DNA of 64,000 bases from Lentzea atacamensis. GTDB taxonomy: Bacteria; Actinomycetota; Actinomycetes; Mycobacteriales; Pseudonocardiaceae. The notes under the pieces are model-generated. The model searched no databases, was not told the origin of the DNA, and worked only from the letters and a program-made list of their open reading frames with translations. Below, piece after piece: positions 1-9,006 of the stretch. The stretch's first letter is position 1. Each line of letters starts with the position of its first letter. The translations under genes and the position numbers were made by a program. Location: assembly GCF_003269295.1 (NCBI RefSeq), contig NZ_QLTT01000004.1:372001-436000 (forward strand), read 5' to 3'.

Positions 1-240
1 ACGATCGTGGAGTGCGACTGGCTGTACGCGAAGGACGTCGTCGCGACAGGCAAGGACGTCTCGCGGTCCGTCGAGCTCTTCCACCGCGTCAACGAGCAGG
101 ACTTCGAGGCGTGTGAACGGTGCCAGCCCGCGATGTCGTCGCGGGCCTACGCGCAAGGGGGTGTGCTGGTTCCCTCCGAACACCACATCGGGGAGTTCCA
201 CCGCTGGGTTCAGGAAGTCACATCGACGAAGGGGTGGTAG
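1..240 (+). CDS. gbcA: Rieske-type aromatic-ring-hydroxylating/betaine demethylase, C-terminal end only
   Basis: This is the 3' end of a gene that begins before the window. The frame is open from base 1 and stops at 238-240. The residues resemble the C-terminus of Rieske oxygenase large subunits of the glycine betaine demethylase (GbcA) kind, including a conserved tail with the sequence VPSEHHIGEFHRWV. Such enzymes use a Rieske [2Fe-2S] cluster and a mononuclear iron to remove a methyl group from glycine betaine as formaldehyde, giving dimethylglycine. The catalytic parts lie outside the window, so the substrate is inferred from context: a BCCT transporter follows six bases later and sarcosine oxidase genes lie downstream. 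Another Rieske oxygenase substrate is possible. Confidence 0.72.
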   Translation, partial: TIVECDWLYAKDVVATGKDVSRSVELFHRVNEQDFEACERCQPAMSSRAYAQGGVLVPSEHHIGEFHRWVQEVTSTKGW

Positions 241-245
241 ATGCC

Positions 246-1937
246 ATGCCCGGACTGAAGTTCCTCCCCACCACGAAAACAGGCACGGACCGGGTCGTGT
301 TCGTCCTGTCCGCCGTCGTCGCCGCCGCGTTCCTCGCCTGGGGCGTCTTCGGCACCGCGAGCCTCGGCAGCGTGTCGTCCGCCGTGCTCGGCTGGGTGAT
401 CCGCAACACCGGCTGGGCGTTCCTCACCGCGGCCACCGGTTTCGTGATCTTCGCGCTGTGGCTGGCGTTCAGCCGCTACGGCCGGATCCCGCTCGGCCAG
501 GACGGCGAACGGCCGGAGTTCCGGACGGTGTCGTGGGTCGCGATGATGTTCAGCGCGGGCATGGGCATCGGGCTGATGTTCTACGGCGTCGCGGAACCGT
601 TGTCGCACTTCGTGAAGCCGCCACCCGGAACGGTGGAGGGCGGCACGGACGCGGCGGTCGAGACCGCGATGGCGACCTCGTTGTTCCACTGGGCGATCCA
701 CCCGTGGTCGATCTACGCGGTCGTCGGTCTCGCCATCGCCTACGGCACGTTCCGCCGCGGCCGCAAGCAGCTGATCAGCGCCGCGTTCGCCCCGCTGTTC
801 GGCGACCGCGTGTCGGAAGGTCCGCTCGGCAGGCTGATCGACATCCTGGCGATCTTCGCGACGCTGTTCGGTTCGGCCGCGTCACTGGGTCTTGGCGCGC
901 TGCAGATCGGCAGCGGGTTGAAGGCGGGCGGTTTCGTCGCCGACAACCCCGGTGTCGGCGTGCTCATCGGTGTCATCGCGGTGCTGACCGTCGCGTTCGT
1001 CGCGTCGGCTGTTTCCGGTGTGGCCAAGGGCATCCAGTGGTTGTCGAACATCAACATGGTGCTGGCGACCGTGCTGGCGCTCTTCCTGTTCGTGGTCGGG
1101 CCGACGGTGCTGATCCTCAACCTGGTGCCGGCGGCCATCGGTGACTACTTCCGCGAGATGGGCGAGATGATCTCCCGCTCCGGCGCGTCCGGCGGCGAGG
1201 CCATGGAGAGCTGGCTGGCGTCGTGGACGATCTTCTACTGGGCCTGGTGGATCTCGTGGACCCCGTTCGTGGGGATGTTCATCGCGCGGATAAGCCGCGG
1301 CCGGACGATCAAGCAGTTCGTCAGCGGCGTCATCCTCGTCCCGTCGGTGGTCAGCCTGATCTGGTTCACGATCATGGGTGGCACGGCCATCACGTTGCAG
1401 CGCGGTGGCACGGACCTGGCCGGCGCGGGCAACCCGGAGTCGCAGCTCTTCGCGGTGCTCGACCAGTTCCCGCTGGCGGCGGTCGCCGGTGTGGTGGTGA
1501 TGGTCCTCGTGGCGATCTTCTTCGTTTCCGGCGCCGACGCCGCATCGCTCGTGATGGGCACGTTGTCGCAACGGGGCGCCATCGAACCGCGCCGCGGCCT
1601 GGTGGTGTTCTGGGGCGTCGCGACCGGTGGTGTGGCGGCGGTGATGCTGCTGGTCGGTGGCGGTGGTGCGACCGCGCTGACCGGGCTGCAGAACCTCACG
1701 ATCATCGCCGCGGCACCGTTCGCGCTCGTCATGGTCGTGCTGTGCGTGGCGCTGGCCAAGGACCTGCGCAGCGACCCGATGGTGCTGCGGGAGAAGCACT
1801 GCGCCGAGATCGTCGAGCAGGCCGTGGTCGCGGGCAACGAGGAGTACGACGGCGATTTCTGCCTGCAGGTGGCGCCGACGCCGGTCAAGGTCAACGGCCA
1901 GGTCGTGGAACGGGTTGCCGTCGATGAGAAGACCTGA
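246..1937 (+). CDS. BCCT family betaine/carnitine/choline transporter
   Basis: The protein has 563 residues and about 12 hydrophobic segments, the usual size of BCCT carriers, which import trimethylammonium compounds such as glycine betaine or choline with Na+ or H+. Family signatures are visible: the GMGIGLMFYGVAEPL segment near residue 105, the Trp-rich stretch (SWTIFYWAWWISWTPFVGMF) near residue 325, and FFVSGADAAS near residue 425. The start at 246 gives a normal short N-terminus, and an upstream in-frame ATG at 120 would only add sequence read inside the preceding gene. It starts six bases after the Rieske oxygenase stop, so the two are probably co-transcribed, which fits uptake followed by demethylation of betaine. 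It could serve osmoprotection instead, but catabolic context favours nutrient uptake. Confidence 0.9.
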   Translation: MPGLKFLPTTKTGTDRVVFVLSAVVAAAFLAWGVFGTASLGSVSSAVLGWVIRNTGWAFLTAATGFVIFALWLAFSRYGRIPLGQDGERPEFRTVSWVAMMFSAGMGIGLMFYGVAEPLSHFVKPPPGTVEGGTDAAVETAMATSLFHWAIHPWSIYAVVGLAIAYGTFRRGRKQLISAAFAPLFGDRVSEGPLGRLIDILAIFATLFGSAASLGLGALQIGSGLKAGGFVADNPGVGVLIGVIAVLTVAFVASAVSGVAKGIQWLSNINMVLATVLALFLFVVGPTVLILNLVPAAIGDYFREMGEMISRSGASGGEAMESWLASWTIFYWAWWISWTPFVGMFIARISRGRTIKQFVSGVILVPSVVSLIWFTIMGGTAITLQRGGTDLAGAGNPESQLFAVLDQFPLAAVAGVVVMVLVAIFFVSGADAASLVMGTLSQRGAIEPRRGLVVFWGVATGGVAAVMLLVGGGGATALTGLQNLTIIAAAPFALVMVVLCVALAKDLRSDPMVLREKHCAEIVEQAVVAGNEEYDGDFCLQVAPTPVKVNGQVVERVAVDEKT

Positions 1938-1959
1938 GCGGTCCGCGGCCTGCGTGAGC

Positions 1960-2619
1960 TCAGATCAGGGCGCGGATGGCGCGTTCGAACCCGATGACGT
2001 GCTGGGAGGCGAGCTCGCTCGCCTTCTTGCCGTCACCCTCGATGATGGCGGTCAGCAGGGGGACGTGCTCGTCGACGTGACCGGCCATTCCGGACAGCCG
2101 CGGCAGGAACACGCACCAGATGCGCGTGGCCAGGTTGTCGTAGGAGATGAGCGTGTCCTCGAGGAACGGGTTGTGCACGCAGCGGTAGATGGCGCGGTGC
2201 ACACCGACGTCGGCGCGGAGCAGTTCCGTGTTGTCGCCCGAAGGCGCCGCTGTGTCCAGCTGGGAGCGCAGCTCGGTGAGCGCGGTCCTGTCCGCGGCCG
2301 TGGCGCGTTCGGCTGCGGCTGCCGCGGCGAGGGGTTCCAGAGTCCGCCGCACCTCGGAGATGTGCGAGAGGTCGGAGATGTTCACGTCGGTCGCGAACGT
2401 GCCGCGGCGCGGGAAGGCGACGACGAGCCGTTCCTGCTCCAGCCGTTTCAACGCCTCGCGGATCGGGGTGCGGCCGACGCCGAGCTCGGTGCGCAGCCGG
2501 TCCTCGTTGATCGGTTCGCCGGGCTTGATCTCCAGCATCACCAGGCGGTCGCGCAGGACGGCGTACGCCTGCTCCGTGAGTGAGGCGGCCGCGGGCTCGT
2601 CGTTGACCCGTGTGTTCAT
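1960..2619 (-). CDS. GntR family transcriptional regulator, FCD (FadR/VanR) type
   Basis: This 219-residue protein has an N-terminal winged helix (about residues 12-75, with the [21 protein letters not shown] recognition region) and a helical C-terminal FCD ligand-binding domain. FCD domains often bind small carboxylates through a metal held by Asp and His residues; candidates are the aspartate/histidine of the DVGVHRAIY region and the His of HVDEHVPLL. The start at 2619 begins just before the conserved domain; the frame is open further upstream but that would run through the divergent soxB gene. It is divergent from soxB with a 69-base gap that contains a near-palindromic operator, so it probably controls the sarcosine/betaine genes and itself. 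Whether the inducer is sarcosine, dimethylglycine or glycine cannot be read from the sequence. Confidence 0.88.
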   Translation of the reverse strand: MNTRVNDEPAAASLTEQAYAVLRDRLVMLEIKPGEPINEDRLRTELGVGRTPIREALKRLEQERLVVAFPRRGTFATDVNISDLSHISEVRRTLEPLAAAAAAERATAADRTALTELRSQLDTAAPSGDNTELLRADVGVHRAIYRCVHNPFLEDTLISYDNLATRIWCVFLPRLSGMAGHVDEHVPLLTAIIEGDGKKASELASQHVIGFERAIRALI

Positions 2620-2641
2620 GTGACCTACTGTACAACGCAGA

Positions 2642-2653
2642 CTGATATACCAG
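2642..2653. promoter_or_regulatory. Probable GntR operator between the regulator and soxB
   Basis: The site CTGATATACCAG is an imperfect dyad close to the TGGTATACCA type of core bound by FadR/VanR-like GntR proteins. A wider repeat flanks it: CTACTG at 2623-2628 is the inverse of CAGTAG at 2651-2656. The site lies between the divergent starts of the GntR gene and soxB, where binding would block both promoters. Assignment to this regulator is inference. Confidence 0.45.
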
Positions 2654-2688
2654 TAGTCGACCAGATGACTTCGCTGGAGGCGTCGCGC

Positions 2689-3927
2689 ATGACCAGCTCG
2701 GTTCAGCCACCCGGAGCGCACCTGCCCGAGCACCCGGACTTCCTGTGGGAGAACCCGGAACCGAAGGCCTCCTACGACGTCGTGGTGGTCGGAGGTGGAG
2801 GGCACGGCCTCGCGACCGCCTACTACCTGGCGAAGGTCCACGGCATCACGAACGTGGCGGTGCTGGAGAAGGGCTGGCTCGCCGGCGGCAACATGGCCCG
2901 CAACACCACGATCATCCGGTCCAACTACCTGTGGGACGAGAGCTCCGGCATCTACGAGCACTCGCTGAAGCTGTGGGAAGGGCTGGAGGAGGACCTCGGC
3001 TACCCGATTCTGTTCGACCAGCGCGGTGTGCTGAACCTCGCGCACAGCCTGCAGGACGTGCGCGACAGCGTCCGGCGGGTCAACGCCAACCGGCTCAACG
3101 GCATCGACGCGGAATGGGTGGATCCCGCCGGGGTCAAGGAGATCTGCCCGATCGTCAACGTCTCGCAGGACGTGCGCTACCCCGTGCTCGGGGCGACGTA
3201 CCAGCCGCGCGCGGGTATCGCCAAGCACGACTACGTGGCGTGGGGCTACGCGCGGGCCGCGCACGCGATGGGCGTGGACCTGATCCAGAACTGCGAGGTC
3301 ACGGGAATGGAGACGAGCGGTGGCCGGATCACCGCCGTCGAGACCTCGCGTGGTCGCATCGCCGCCGGGAAGGTCGCGTTGTGCGCGGCAGGGCACAGCT
3401 CGGTGCTCGCGAAGATGGTCGGCCTGCGGCTGCCGCTCGCCTCGCACCCGTTGCAGGCCCTGGTCTCCGAGCTGCTCGAACCGGTGCATCCGACCGTCGT
3501 CATGTCCAACGCGGTGCACGTCTACGTCTCCCAGGCGCACAAGGGAGAACTGGTGATGGGCGCCGGGATCGACAGCTACAACGGTTACGGCCAGCGGGGT
3601 TCGTTCCACATCATCGAACAGCAGATGTCGGCGGCGCTGGAGCTGTTCCCGATCTTCGCGCGCGCCCACCTGCTGCGGACGTGGGCGGGCATCGTCGACG
3701 TCAGCCCGGACGCGTCACCGATCGTCGGTCTCACGCCGGTCGGCGGGCTGTACCTGAACTGCGGCTGGGGAACCGGCGGGTTCAAGGCCACGCCCGGTGT
3801 CGGTGACTGCTTCGCGCACACCATCGCCCACGACAAGCCGCACGCGTTCAACGAGCCGTTCACCCTCGAGCGCTTCACCACCGGCGCACTCGTCGACGAG
3901 CACGGCGCCGCCGCCGTCGCGCACTAG
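2689..3927 (+). CDS. soxB: Sarcosine oxidase, beta subunit
   Basis: This 412-residue FAD/FMN subunit of heterotetrameric sarcosine oxidase oxidises sarcosine to glycine, forming H2O2 and, with tetrahydrofolate, 5,10-methylene-THF. The Rossmann motif [14 protein letters not shown] lies near residues 31-44. His180 in the segment [16 protein letters not shown] matches the histidine that carries covalent FMN in characterised SoxB proteins. The C-terminus has the usual DASPIVG and [14 protein letters not shown] segments. I chose the ATG at 2689 because GGAGG lies eight bases upstream (2676-2680) and the length fits the family (about 405); ATGs at 2665 and 2620 are less well placed. It is the first gene of soxB-soxD-soxA-soxG. 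Confidence 0.96.
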   Translation: MTSSVQPPGAHLPEHPDFLWENPEPKASYDVVVVGGGGHGLATAYYLAKVHGITNVAVLEKGWLAGGNMARNTTIIRSNYLWDESSGIYEHSLKLWEGLEEDLGYPILFDQRGVLNLAHSLQDVRDSVRRVNANRLNGIDAEWVDPAGVKEICPIVNVSQDVRYPVLGATYQPRAGIAKHDYVAWGYARAAHAMGVDLIQNCEVTGMETSGGRITAVETSRGRIAAGKVALCAAGHSSVLAKMVGLRLPLASHPLQALVSELLEPVHPTVVMSNAVHVYVSQAHKGELVMGAGIDSYNGYGQRGSFHIIEQQMSAALELFPIFARAHLLRTWAGIVDVSPDASPIVGLTPVGGLYLNCGWGTGGFKATPGVGDCFAHTIAHDKPHAFNEPFTLERFTTGALVDEHGAAAVAH

Positions 3928-3939
3928 TAGGAGCTGAGA

Positions 3940-4239
3940 ATGCAACTCATCCCGTGCCCGTGGTGCGGCCCGCGTGAGGAAGCGGAGTTCCACTACGGCG
4001 GCCAGGCCCACGTCGCGTACCCCGAGGACCCGTCGGCGCTGACCGACGAGGAGTGGGCGCAGTACGTGTTCTTCCGGGAGAACCCGAGCGGCCCGTTCGC
4101 CGAGCGCTGGAGCCACAGCGCCGGGTGCCGGCGGTGGTTCAACGCCGTCCGCGACACCCGCACCCACGACCTGCTCGCCGTGTACCGCGTGGGCGAGCCG
4201 ATGCCGGAACTCGGCGAGAAGGACCAAGTGGCGTCGTGA
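3940..4239 (+). CDS. soxD: Sarcosine oxidase, delta subunit
   Basis: This 99-residue subunit is the small zinc-binding component of heterotetrameric sarcosine oxidase. Four zinc ligands are visible: Cys6 and Cys9 in CPWCG near the N-terminus, and the His and Cys in the HSAGCRRWF segment near residue 65. The characteristic VFFRENPSGPFAERW stretch precedes the second ligand pair. A GGAG ribosome-binding site lies just before the ATG, the gene follows soxB by 12 bases, and its stop overlaps the GTG start of soxA by four bases, so translation of the two large subunits is coupled through it. Confidence 0.96.
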   Translation: MQLIPCPWCGPREEAEFHYGGQAHVAYPEDPSALTDEEWAQYVFFRENPSGPFAERWSHSAGCRRWFNAVRDTRTHDLLAVYRVGEPMPELGEKDQVAS

Positions 4240-7091
4240 ACCTCCGCAAGCCCACCGGTGGCGCGATCGACCGGAACACCTTGCTGCGCTTCACCTTCAA
4301 CGGCCGGGCACTCACCGGCCACCCCGGTGACACGCTCGCGTCCGCGTTGCTCGCCAACGGTGTGCACGAGGTCGGCAGCAGCGTGAAGCTCGGCCGGCCG
4401 CGCGGCATCGTCGCGGCGGGGTCCGAGGACCCGACATCGCTGGTGCAGATCGAGGCACCGTTCCCCGAGCCCATGCTGCTCGCGACCACCGTCGAGCTGT
4501 ACGACGGCCTGGAGGCGCGTGGTCTGGCTGGGCAGGGGCGGCTGGCTTCGCTGCCGGACCCGGCACGCTACGACGCCAAGCACGAGCACTGCGACGTGCT
4601 GGTCGTCGGCGCTGGACCGGCCGGGCTGGTGGCCGCGCTGACCGCCGCCCGCAGCGGTGCGCGCGTGGTGCTGGTGGACGAGCAGAACCAGGCCGGCGGC
4701 GCGTTGCTCGGTGTGGAGGAGTACCTGGACGACCGGCCGTCGGCGGAGTGGGTGGCCGACATCGTCGCGGAGCTCAGGAGCACGCCGGGGGTGCTGGTGC
4801 TGGAGCGCACCACGGCGTTCGGCATGTACCAGGACGGGTTCGTGCTCGCGCTGCAGAAGCGCACCGACCACCTCGGGTTCGCGGCGCCTGCTTCGGTGGC
4901 CCGGCAACGGGTCTGGCGGATCAGGACGAAGCAGACCGTGCTCGCGACCGGTGCGCACGAGCGTCCCGTGGTGTTCGCGGACAACGACCGGCCCGGGATC
5001 ATGCTGGCGTCGGCCGCTCGCACGTTCCTGCACCGCTACGGCGTGCTGCCCGGCTCGCGCGCGGTCGTCTTCACCACCAACGACAGCGCTTACTGCGCGG
5101 CGATCGATCTCGCCGAGTCCGGTGTGGACGTTCCGCTGATCGTCGACGCCCGTCCAGAGGCTCCCGCCAGGCTCGCCACCGAGTGCGCCGCGCGTGGCAT
5201 CGAGGTGCGCGCCGGCCACGTGGTGACAGGAACCGAGGGTGCCGGGCGCGTGACCGATGCGCACGTCGCCCCGCTCGGTGACATCAAGGGCAGAGGCGTC
5301 GCGGGCCACCCCGACACCGTCGTGTGCGACACGGTGCTGGTGTCGGGCGGCTGGAACCCGGTGGTGAACCTGTTCAGCCAGGCCCGCGGAAAGCTGCGCT
5401 ACGACGCGGTTCTCGGTTCGTTCGTGCAGGGGGAGGAACTGTCCTCCGTCCGGGTCGCGGGATCCGCGACGGGCGAGCTGGACCTCACCTCGTGCGTGCG
5501 GCAGGGCCGGGAGGCCGGTGAGGCGGCCGCGATCGCGACCGGGTTCACGCCGGGTGGGCAGGTGCCGCTGCCGGTGTCCGACTCGCGGTGCACCCAGCGT
5601 TCCGGTCTGGTGTTGTGGCGCGTTCCAGGTGCCGAGGACGCCAGTTTCGTCGACCTGCAGCGGGACTCGACGGTCGCGGACGTGCTGCGTGCCACGGGTG
5701 CGGGCCTGCGGTCGCTGGAGCACATCAAGCGGTACACCACCATCGGCACCGCGCACGACCAGGGCAAGACCTCCGGCATGATCGCGGCGGGCATCGTCGC
5801 CGAGGCACTGGGCGTGGAGCTCGCCGACCAGCGGCCCACGACGTTCCGCCCGCCGTACACCTCGGTGTCGTTCGCCGCGCTGGCCGGCCGGGACCGCGGC
5901 GAGCTGCATGACCCGGTGCGCGTCACGGCGATCCACCCGTGGCACGTGGCGCACGGAGCGTTGTTCGAGGACGTCGGCCAGTGGAAGCGGCCCTGGTACT
6001 ACCCGCGACCGGGCGAGGACCTGCACGCGGCCGTGTTGCGGGAATGCCGTGCCACGCGGGAAAGCGTCGGCCTGATGGACGGCTCGACGCTGGGCAAGAT
6101 CGACGTGCAGGGCAGCGACGCCGGCAAGTTCCTGGACATGCTCTACACCAACATGATGAGCACGTTGAAGGTCGGCCGGATCCGGTACGGCGTCATGTGC
6201 GGTGTCGACGGGATGGTGATCGACGACGGCACCGTGATCAGGGTCGGCGAGGAGCGGTACCTGGTCACCACGACCACCGGCAACGCCGCGAAGATCCTCG
6301 ACTGGATGGAGGAGTGGCTGCAGACGGAGTGGCCGCACCTCGACGTGCACTGCACCTCGGTCACCGAGCACTGGGCGACGATCCCGTTGGTGGGCCCGAA
6401 GTCCCGCGACGTGCTCGCGGCGGTCGCTCCCGGTCTCAACGTGTCCAACGAGGCGTTCGAGTTCATGACGTGGCGCGACACGGTCGTGGCGGGCATTCCC
6501 GCGCGGGTGTGCCGGATCAGCTTCTCCGGCGAGCTGGCGTACGAGATCAACGTGACCGCCTGGCACGGCCTCGCCGTGTGGGAGGCGCTCATGGCGGCGG
6601 GGGAACAGTACGGGATCACGCCGTACGGCACCGAGACCATGCACGTGCTGCGCGCCGAGAAGGGCTACCCGATCATCGGCCAGGAGACCGACGCGACGGT
6701 CACGCCGCAGGACCTGGGCATGTCGTGGGCCGTGTCGAAGAAGAAGCCCGACTTCATCGGCAAGCGTTCGTTCGCCCGCGCGGAGAACAACCGCACGGAC
6801 CGCAAGCAACTGGTCGGTCTCCTTCCGGTGGATCCGACCGTGCTGCTCCCGGAGGGCTCGCAGATCGTCGAGACGGACCGGCTGCCGGAACCGCCGGTCC
6901 GGATGCTCGGCCACGTCACGTCCAGCTACCCCAGCGCGGCGCTGGGCCGCACGTTCGCCCTCGCCCTGGTGCGGTCGGGGCACGAACGCATCGGCGAGAC
7001 CCTGTACGTGCCGGTCGACGACTCGCTCGTGCCGGTCACCGTCACCGATTCCGTGCTGTACGACAAGGAAGGAGCCCGCCGTGACGGCTGA
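4236..7091 (+). CDS. soxA: Sarcosine oxidase, alpha subunit
   Basis: The alpha subunit has 951 residues, close to the usual 965. The N-terminal part (about 1-100) is the ferredoxin-like Fer2_4 domain. An NAD-binding/FAD-type pyridine nucleotide-disulfide oxidoreductase domain follows, with GAGPAGLVAALTAARSG near residue 125. The C-terminal half is a GcvT-like aminomethyltransferase domain that binds tetrahydrofolate, with the RSVGLMDGSTLGKIDVQG region near 610 and FSGELAYEINV near 765. The GTG at 4236 overlaps the soxD stop as GTGA and leaves a complete Fer2_4 domain; longer upstream starts would lie inside soxD. The C1 unit from the sarcosine methyl group is transferred to THF here, which links the operon to purU downstream. 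Confidence 0.96.
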   Translation: MNLRKPTGGAIDRNTLLRFTFNGRALTGHPGDTLASALLANGVHEVGSSVKLGRPRGIVAAGSEDPTSLVQIEAPFPEPMLLATTVELYDGLEARGLAGQGRLASLPDPARYDAKHEHCDVLVVGAGPAGLVAALTAARSGARVVLVDEQNQAGGALLGVEEYLDDRPSAEWVADIVAELRSTPGVLVLERTTAFGMYQDGFVLALQKRTDHLGFAAPASVARQRVWRIRTKQTVLATGAHERPVVFADNDRPGIMLASAARTFLHRYGVLPGSRAVVFTTNDSAYCAAIDLAESGVDVPLIVDARPEAPARLATECAARGIEVRAGHVVTGTEGAGRVTDAHVAPLGDIKGRGVAGHPDTVVCDTVLVSGGWNPVVNLFSQARGKLRYDAVLGSFVQGEELSSVRVAGSATGELDLTSCVRQGREAGEAAAIATGFTPGGQVPLPVSDSRCTQRSGLVLWRVPGAEDASFVDLQRDSTVADVLRATGAGLRSLEHIKRYTTIGTAHDQGKTSGMIAAGIVAEALGVELADQRPTTFRPPYTSVSFAALAGRDRGELHDPVRVTAIHPWHVAHGALFEDVGQWKRPWYYPRPGEDLHAAVLRECRATRESVGLMDGSTLGKIDVQGSDAGKFLDMLYTNMMSTLKVGRIRYGVMCGVDGMVIDDGTVIRVGEERYLVTTTTGNAAKILDWMEEWLQTEWPHLDVHCTSVTEHWATIPLVGPKSRDVLAAVAPGLNVSNEAFEFMTWRDTVVAGIPARVCRISFSGELAYEINVTAWHGLAVWEALMAAGEQYGITPYGTETMHVLRAEKGYPIIGQETDATVTPQDLGMSWAVSKKKPDFIGKRSFARAENNRTDRKQLVGLLPVDPTVLLPEGSQIVETDRLPEPPVRMLGHVTSSYPSAALGRTFALALVRSGHERIGETLYVPVDDSLVPVTVTDSVLYDKEGARRDG

Positions 7092-7662
7092 CCCGACCAG
7101 CCCCCTCGCCGCCTGGACCGACCGGCTGGCGGCGCTCGCGCCCGCGTTGACCGTGGCGGAGCGGCCGTTCCGCGCACAGCTCACCGTCCGCGTGTCGGAC
7201 CCCTCCGCGATCGAGGCGATGGGTTCGGCGCTCGGAGTCGCCTTCCCGCCGGTTCCGTGCACCTTCACCTCCGGCTCCGGGCCGTTCGGGGATCTCGAGG
7301 TGCTGTGGCTCGGGCCGGACGAGTTCCTCGTCGTGGCATCGCCCGGCCTGCAGGTCCCGATCGAGGACGCGCTGCGAGCCGCACGCGGATCCGCTCGGGG
7401 GTCCGTTGTGGACACTTCGGCTCAGCGCACGACCGTCGTCCTGGAAGGGGCGCACGTGCGAGACGTGCTGGCGCACGGGTGCTCAGTGGACCTGCACCCG
7501 TCCTCGGCTCCCGTCGGCACATGTGTGCAGACGTTGCTCGCGAGGACGGGGATCATCCTGCAGGTGACGGGGGAGGACCGCTTCGCCGTGCTCGTGCGGT
7601 CGTCGTTCGCCGGGTACCTCGCGGCCTGGCTGAGCGACGCCTGCATGGAGTACCGGACGTGA
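7081..7662 (+). CDS. soxG: Sarcosine oxidase, gamma subunit
   Basis: This 193-residue protein matches the SoxG family, a GcvT-related fold without the catalytic residues that completes the heterotetramer. Typical segments are PFRAQLTVRV near the N-terminus, LWLGPDEFLVVA near residue 80, DTSAQRTTVVLEGAHVRDVLAHGCSVDL and the C-terminal FAGYLAAWLSDACMEY. The GTG start at 7081 lies inside the end of soxA (11-base overlap) and is preceded by AAGGAAGGAG, a strong ribosome-binding site. It completes the soxBDAG order seen in many proteobacteria and actinobacteria. Confidence 0.94.
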   Translation: MTADPTSPLAAWTDRLAALAPALTVAERPFRAQLTVRVSDPSAIEAMGSALGVAFPPVPCTFTSGSGPFGDLEVLWLGPDEFLVVASPGLQVPIEDALRAARGSARGSVVDTSAQRTTVVLEGAHVRDVLAHGCSVDLHPSSAPVGTCVQTLLARTGIILQVTGEDRFAVLVRSSFAGYLAAWLSDACMEYRT

Positions 7663-7712
7663 GCTCACTGCATCAGTCGACCACCAGGACGACGCGAGAC
7701 GAGGAGAACGCC

Positions 7713-8558
7713 GTGGCGCGACACTTCACCCTGACCCTGAACTGCCCGGAGCGCACGGGAATCGTCCACGCGGTGACCTCGTTCCTGGTCGACCACGGCT
7801 GCGACATCGTGGAGCACCAGCAGTTCGACGACGACGTCCGCAGCAGGCTGTTCCTGCGCACCGCGTTCACCTGCGCTTCCGCCGACGTCGACGACCTCAC
7901 GCGCGAGTTCGCCGCGGTGGCGAGCGAGTTCGAAATGGACTTCGACCTCTGGGACGAGCGCCGGCCGCGCGTGCTGGTGATGGTGTCGAAGGCCGGTCAC
8001 TGTCTGAACGACCTGCTCTTCCGGTGGCGGGAGGGAAGTCTCGGCGGCGAGATCGCCGCGGTGGTGTCCAACCACGAGGACCTGCGCCCCATGGCAGAAG
8101 CGGCCGGACTCGACTTCGTCCACGTGCCCAACACCGCCGACACCAAGCACATCGCCGAGCAACGCCTGCTGGAGCTCGTCGAGGAGTACCAGGCCGACCT
8201 GGTCGTCCTGGCCCGCTACATGCAGGTGCTGTCGAACGACCTGTGCGCCAAGCTCGCCGGCCGAGTGATCAACATCCACCACTCGTTCCTGCCCGGCTTC
8301 AAGGGCGCCAAGCCGTACCACCAGGCCTACGACCGCGGCGTGAAGTACGTCGGCGCGACGGCCCACTACGTCACCCCGGACCTCGACGAGGGTCCGATCA
8401 TCGAACAGGAGGTGCTGCGGGTGGACCACACCTTCGACCCGCGCGCCCTCACCGCAGCCGGCCGCGATGCCGAGGCCCTCGCCCTGTCGCGCGCGGTGCG
8501 CTGGCACTGCGAGCACCGCGTCCTGCTCAACGGCAACGGCACAGTCGTCTTCCGATGA
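7713..8558 (+). CDS. purU: Formyltetrahydrofolate deformylase
   Basis: PurU hydrolyses 10-formyl-THF to formate and THF, which recycles free THF and balances the one-carbon pool. The 281-residue protein has an N-terminal ACT domain (about 1-85, LTLNCPERTGIVHAVTSFL) and a C-terminal formyltransferase fold. The catalytic region NIHHSFLPGFKGAKPYHQA and the DLDEGPIIEQ segment (with the conserved Asp) are intact. The GTG at 7713 has GAGGAG just upstream and gives the family length; an alternative GTG at 7659 overlaps the soxG stop but adds a nonconserved 18-residue extension. Its place after soxG suggests it drains one-carbon units made during sarcosine oxidation. Confidence 0.94.
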   Translation: MARHFTLTLNCPERTGIVHAVTSFLVDHGCDIVEHQQFDDDVRSRLFLRTAFTCASADVDDLTREFAAVASEFEMDFDLWDERRPRVLVMVSKAGHCLNDLLFRWREGSLGGEIAAVVSNHEDLRPMAEAAGLDFVHVPNTADTKHIAEQRLLELVEEYQADLVVLARYMQVLSNDLCAKLAGRVINIHHSFLPGFKGAKPYHQAYDRGVKYVGATAHYVTPDLDEGPIIEQEVLRVDHTFDPRALTAAGRDAEALALSRAVRWHCEHRVLLNGNGTVVFR

Positions 8559-8664
8559 CCCGGATGATGTGACTGCGAACGGACGTGGCCTGGCGCGACT
8601 GGCGGACAGCGCTTTCCTTCTCCTGGTCGGTTCCGCGCCCGGCAGGTCGTGTGAGACTCGAGTG

Positions 8665-8970
8665 ATGGGAGTGCGTCGATTTGCTGTGGGTGGTGTCCTC
8701 GTAGCCGGGTTTTCGACGTGGTCGGCGGTGTCCGGCACAACGGTGGCGTCAGCCGACCAGTTCGGCTGCACGTTCTACGCGATGACGCAGGGCTACAGCG
8801 GCAAGATCGTGGACATCGGATGCGCGGATGGGGCAGAGGGGAATCTGGTCCTCTGCAAAGGATCACTGCGGATCGCCGGGATGCCCGAAGGCATCGCCGA
8901 AGAAGCCTGCCGCCGAGCCGCTCTTCGTCGAACCGCCACGCTCGGAGGTTCAAAGGCACGTTCAGGCTGA
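8665..8970 (+). CDS. Small secreted protein of unknown function
   Basis: The 101-residue product begins with an Arg-containing n-region, a hydrophobic stretch and an Ala-x-Ala cleavage motif (VASADQ, about residue 31), so a Sec signal peptide is likely. The mature part has three cysteines (FGCTFYAM, DIGCADG, LVLCKG) plus one near EEACRRAA. I do not recognise the family. The ATG has no strong ribosome-binding site. The stop codon sits inside a perfect hairpin that probably terminates transcription, so the last residues are specified by the terminator's left arm. It could be an over-called ORF, but the signal peptide argues for a real gene. Confidence 0.55.
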   Translation: MGVRRFAVGGVLVAGFSTWSAVSGTTVASADQFGCTFYAMTQGYSGKIVDIGCADGAEGNLVLCKGSLRIAGMPEGIAEEACRRAALRRTATLGGSKARSG

Positions 8971-8980
8971 ACGTGCCTTT
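8952..8980. terminator. Perfect 13-bp hairpin, likely bidirectional terminator
   Basis: AAAGGCACGTTCA at 8952-8964 is repeated in exact inverse as TGAACGTGCCTTT at 8968-8980 around the loop GGC. The arms end in AAA and TTT, so both strands read as a stem followed by a short T run. It lies between convergent genes (small secreted protein and the metallo-beta-lactamase-fold gene). Confidence 0.8.
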
Positions 8981-9006
8981 GCTCAAAGAACGTCACCCAC
9001 AAGGGC

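Noticed and set aside
113..1144. Long Arg-rich plus-strand frame overlapping the BCCT gene
   Set aside because: It is the shadow of the BCCT frame in GC-rich DNA; the composition is Arg/Gly/Pro noise without domain pattern.
3993..7415. 1140-residue minus-strand frame antisense to soxD-soxA-soxG
   Set aside because: Shadow frame opposite well-supported sarcosine oxidase genes; no domain or start evidence.
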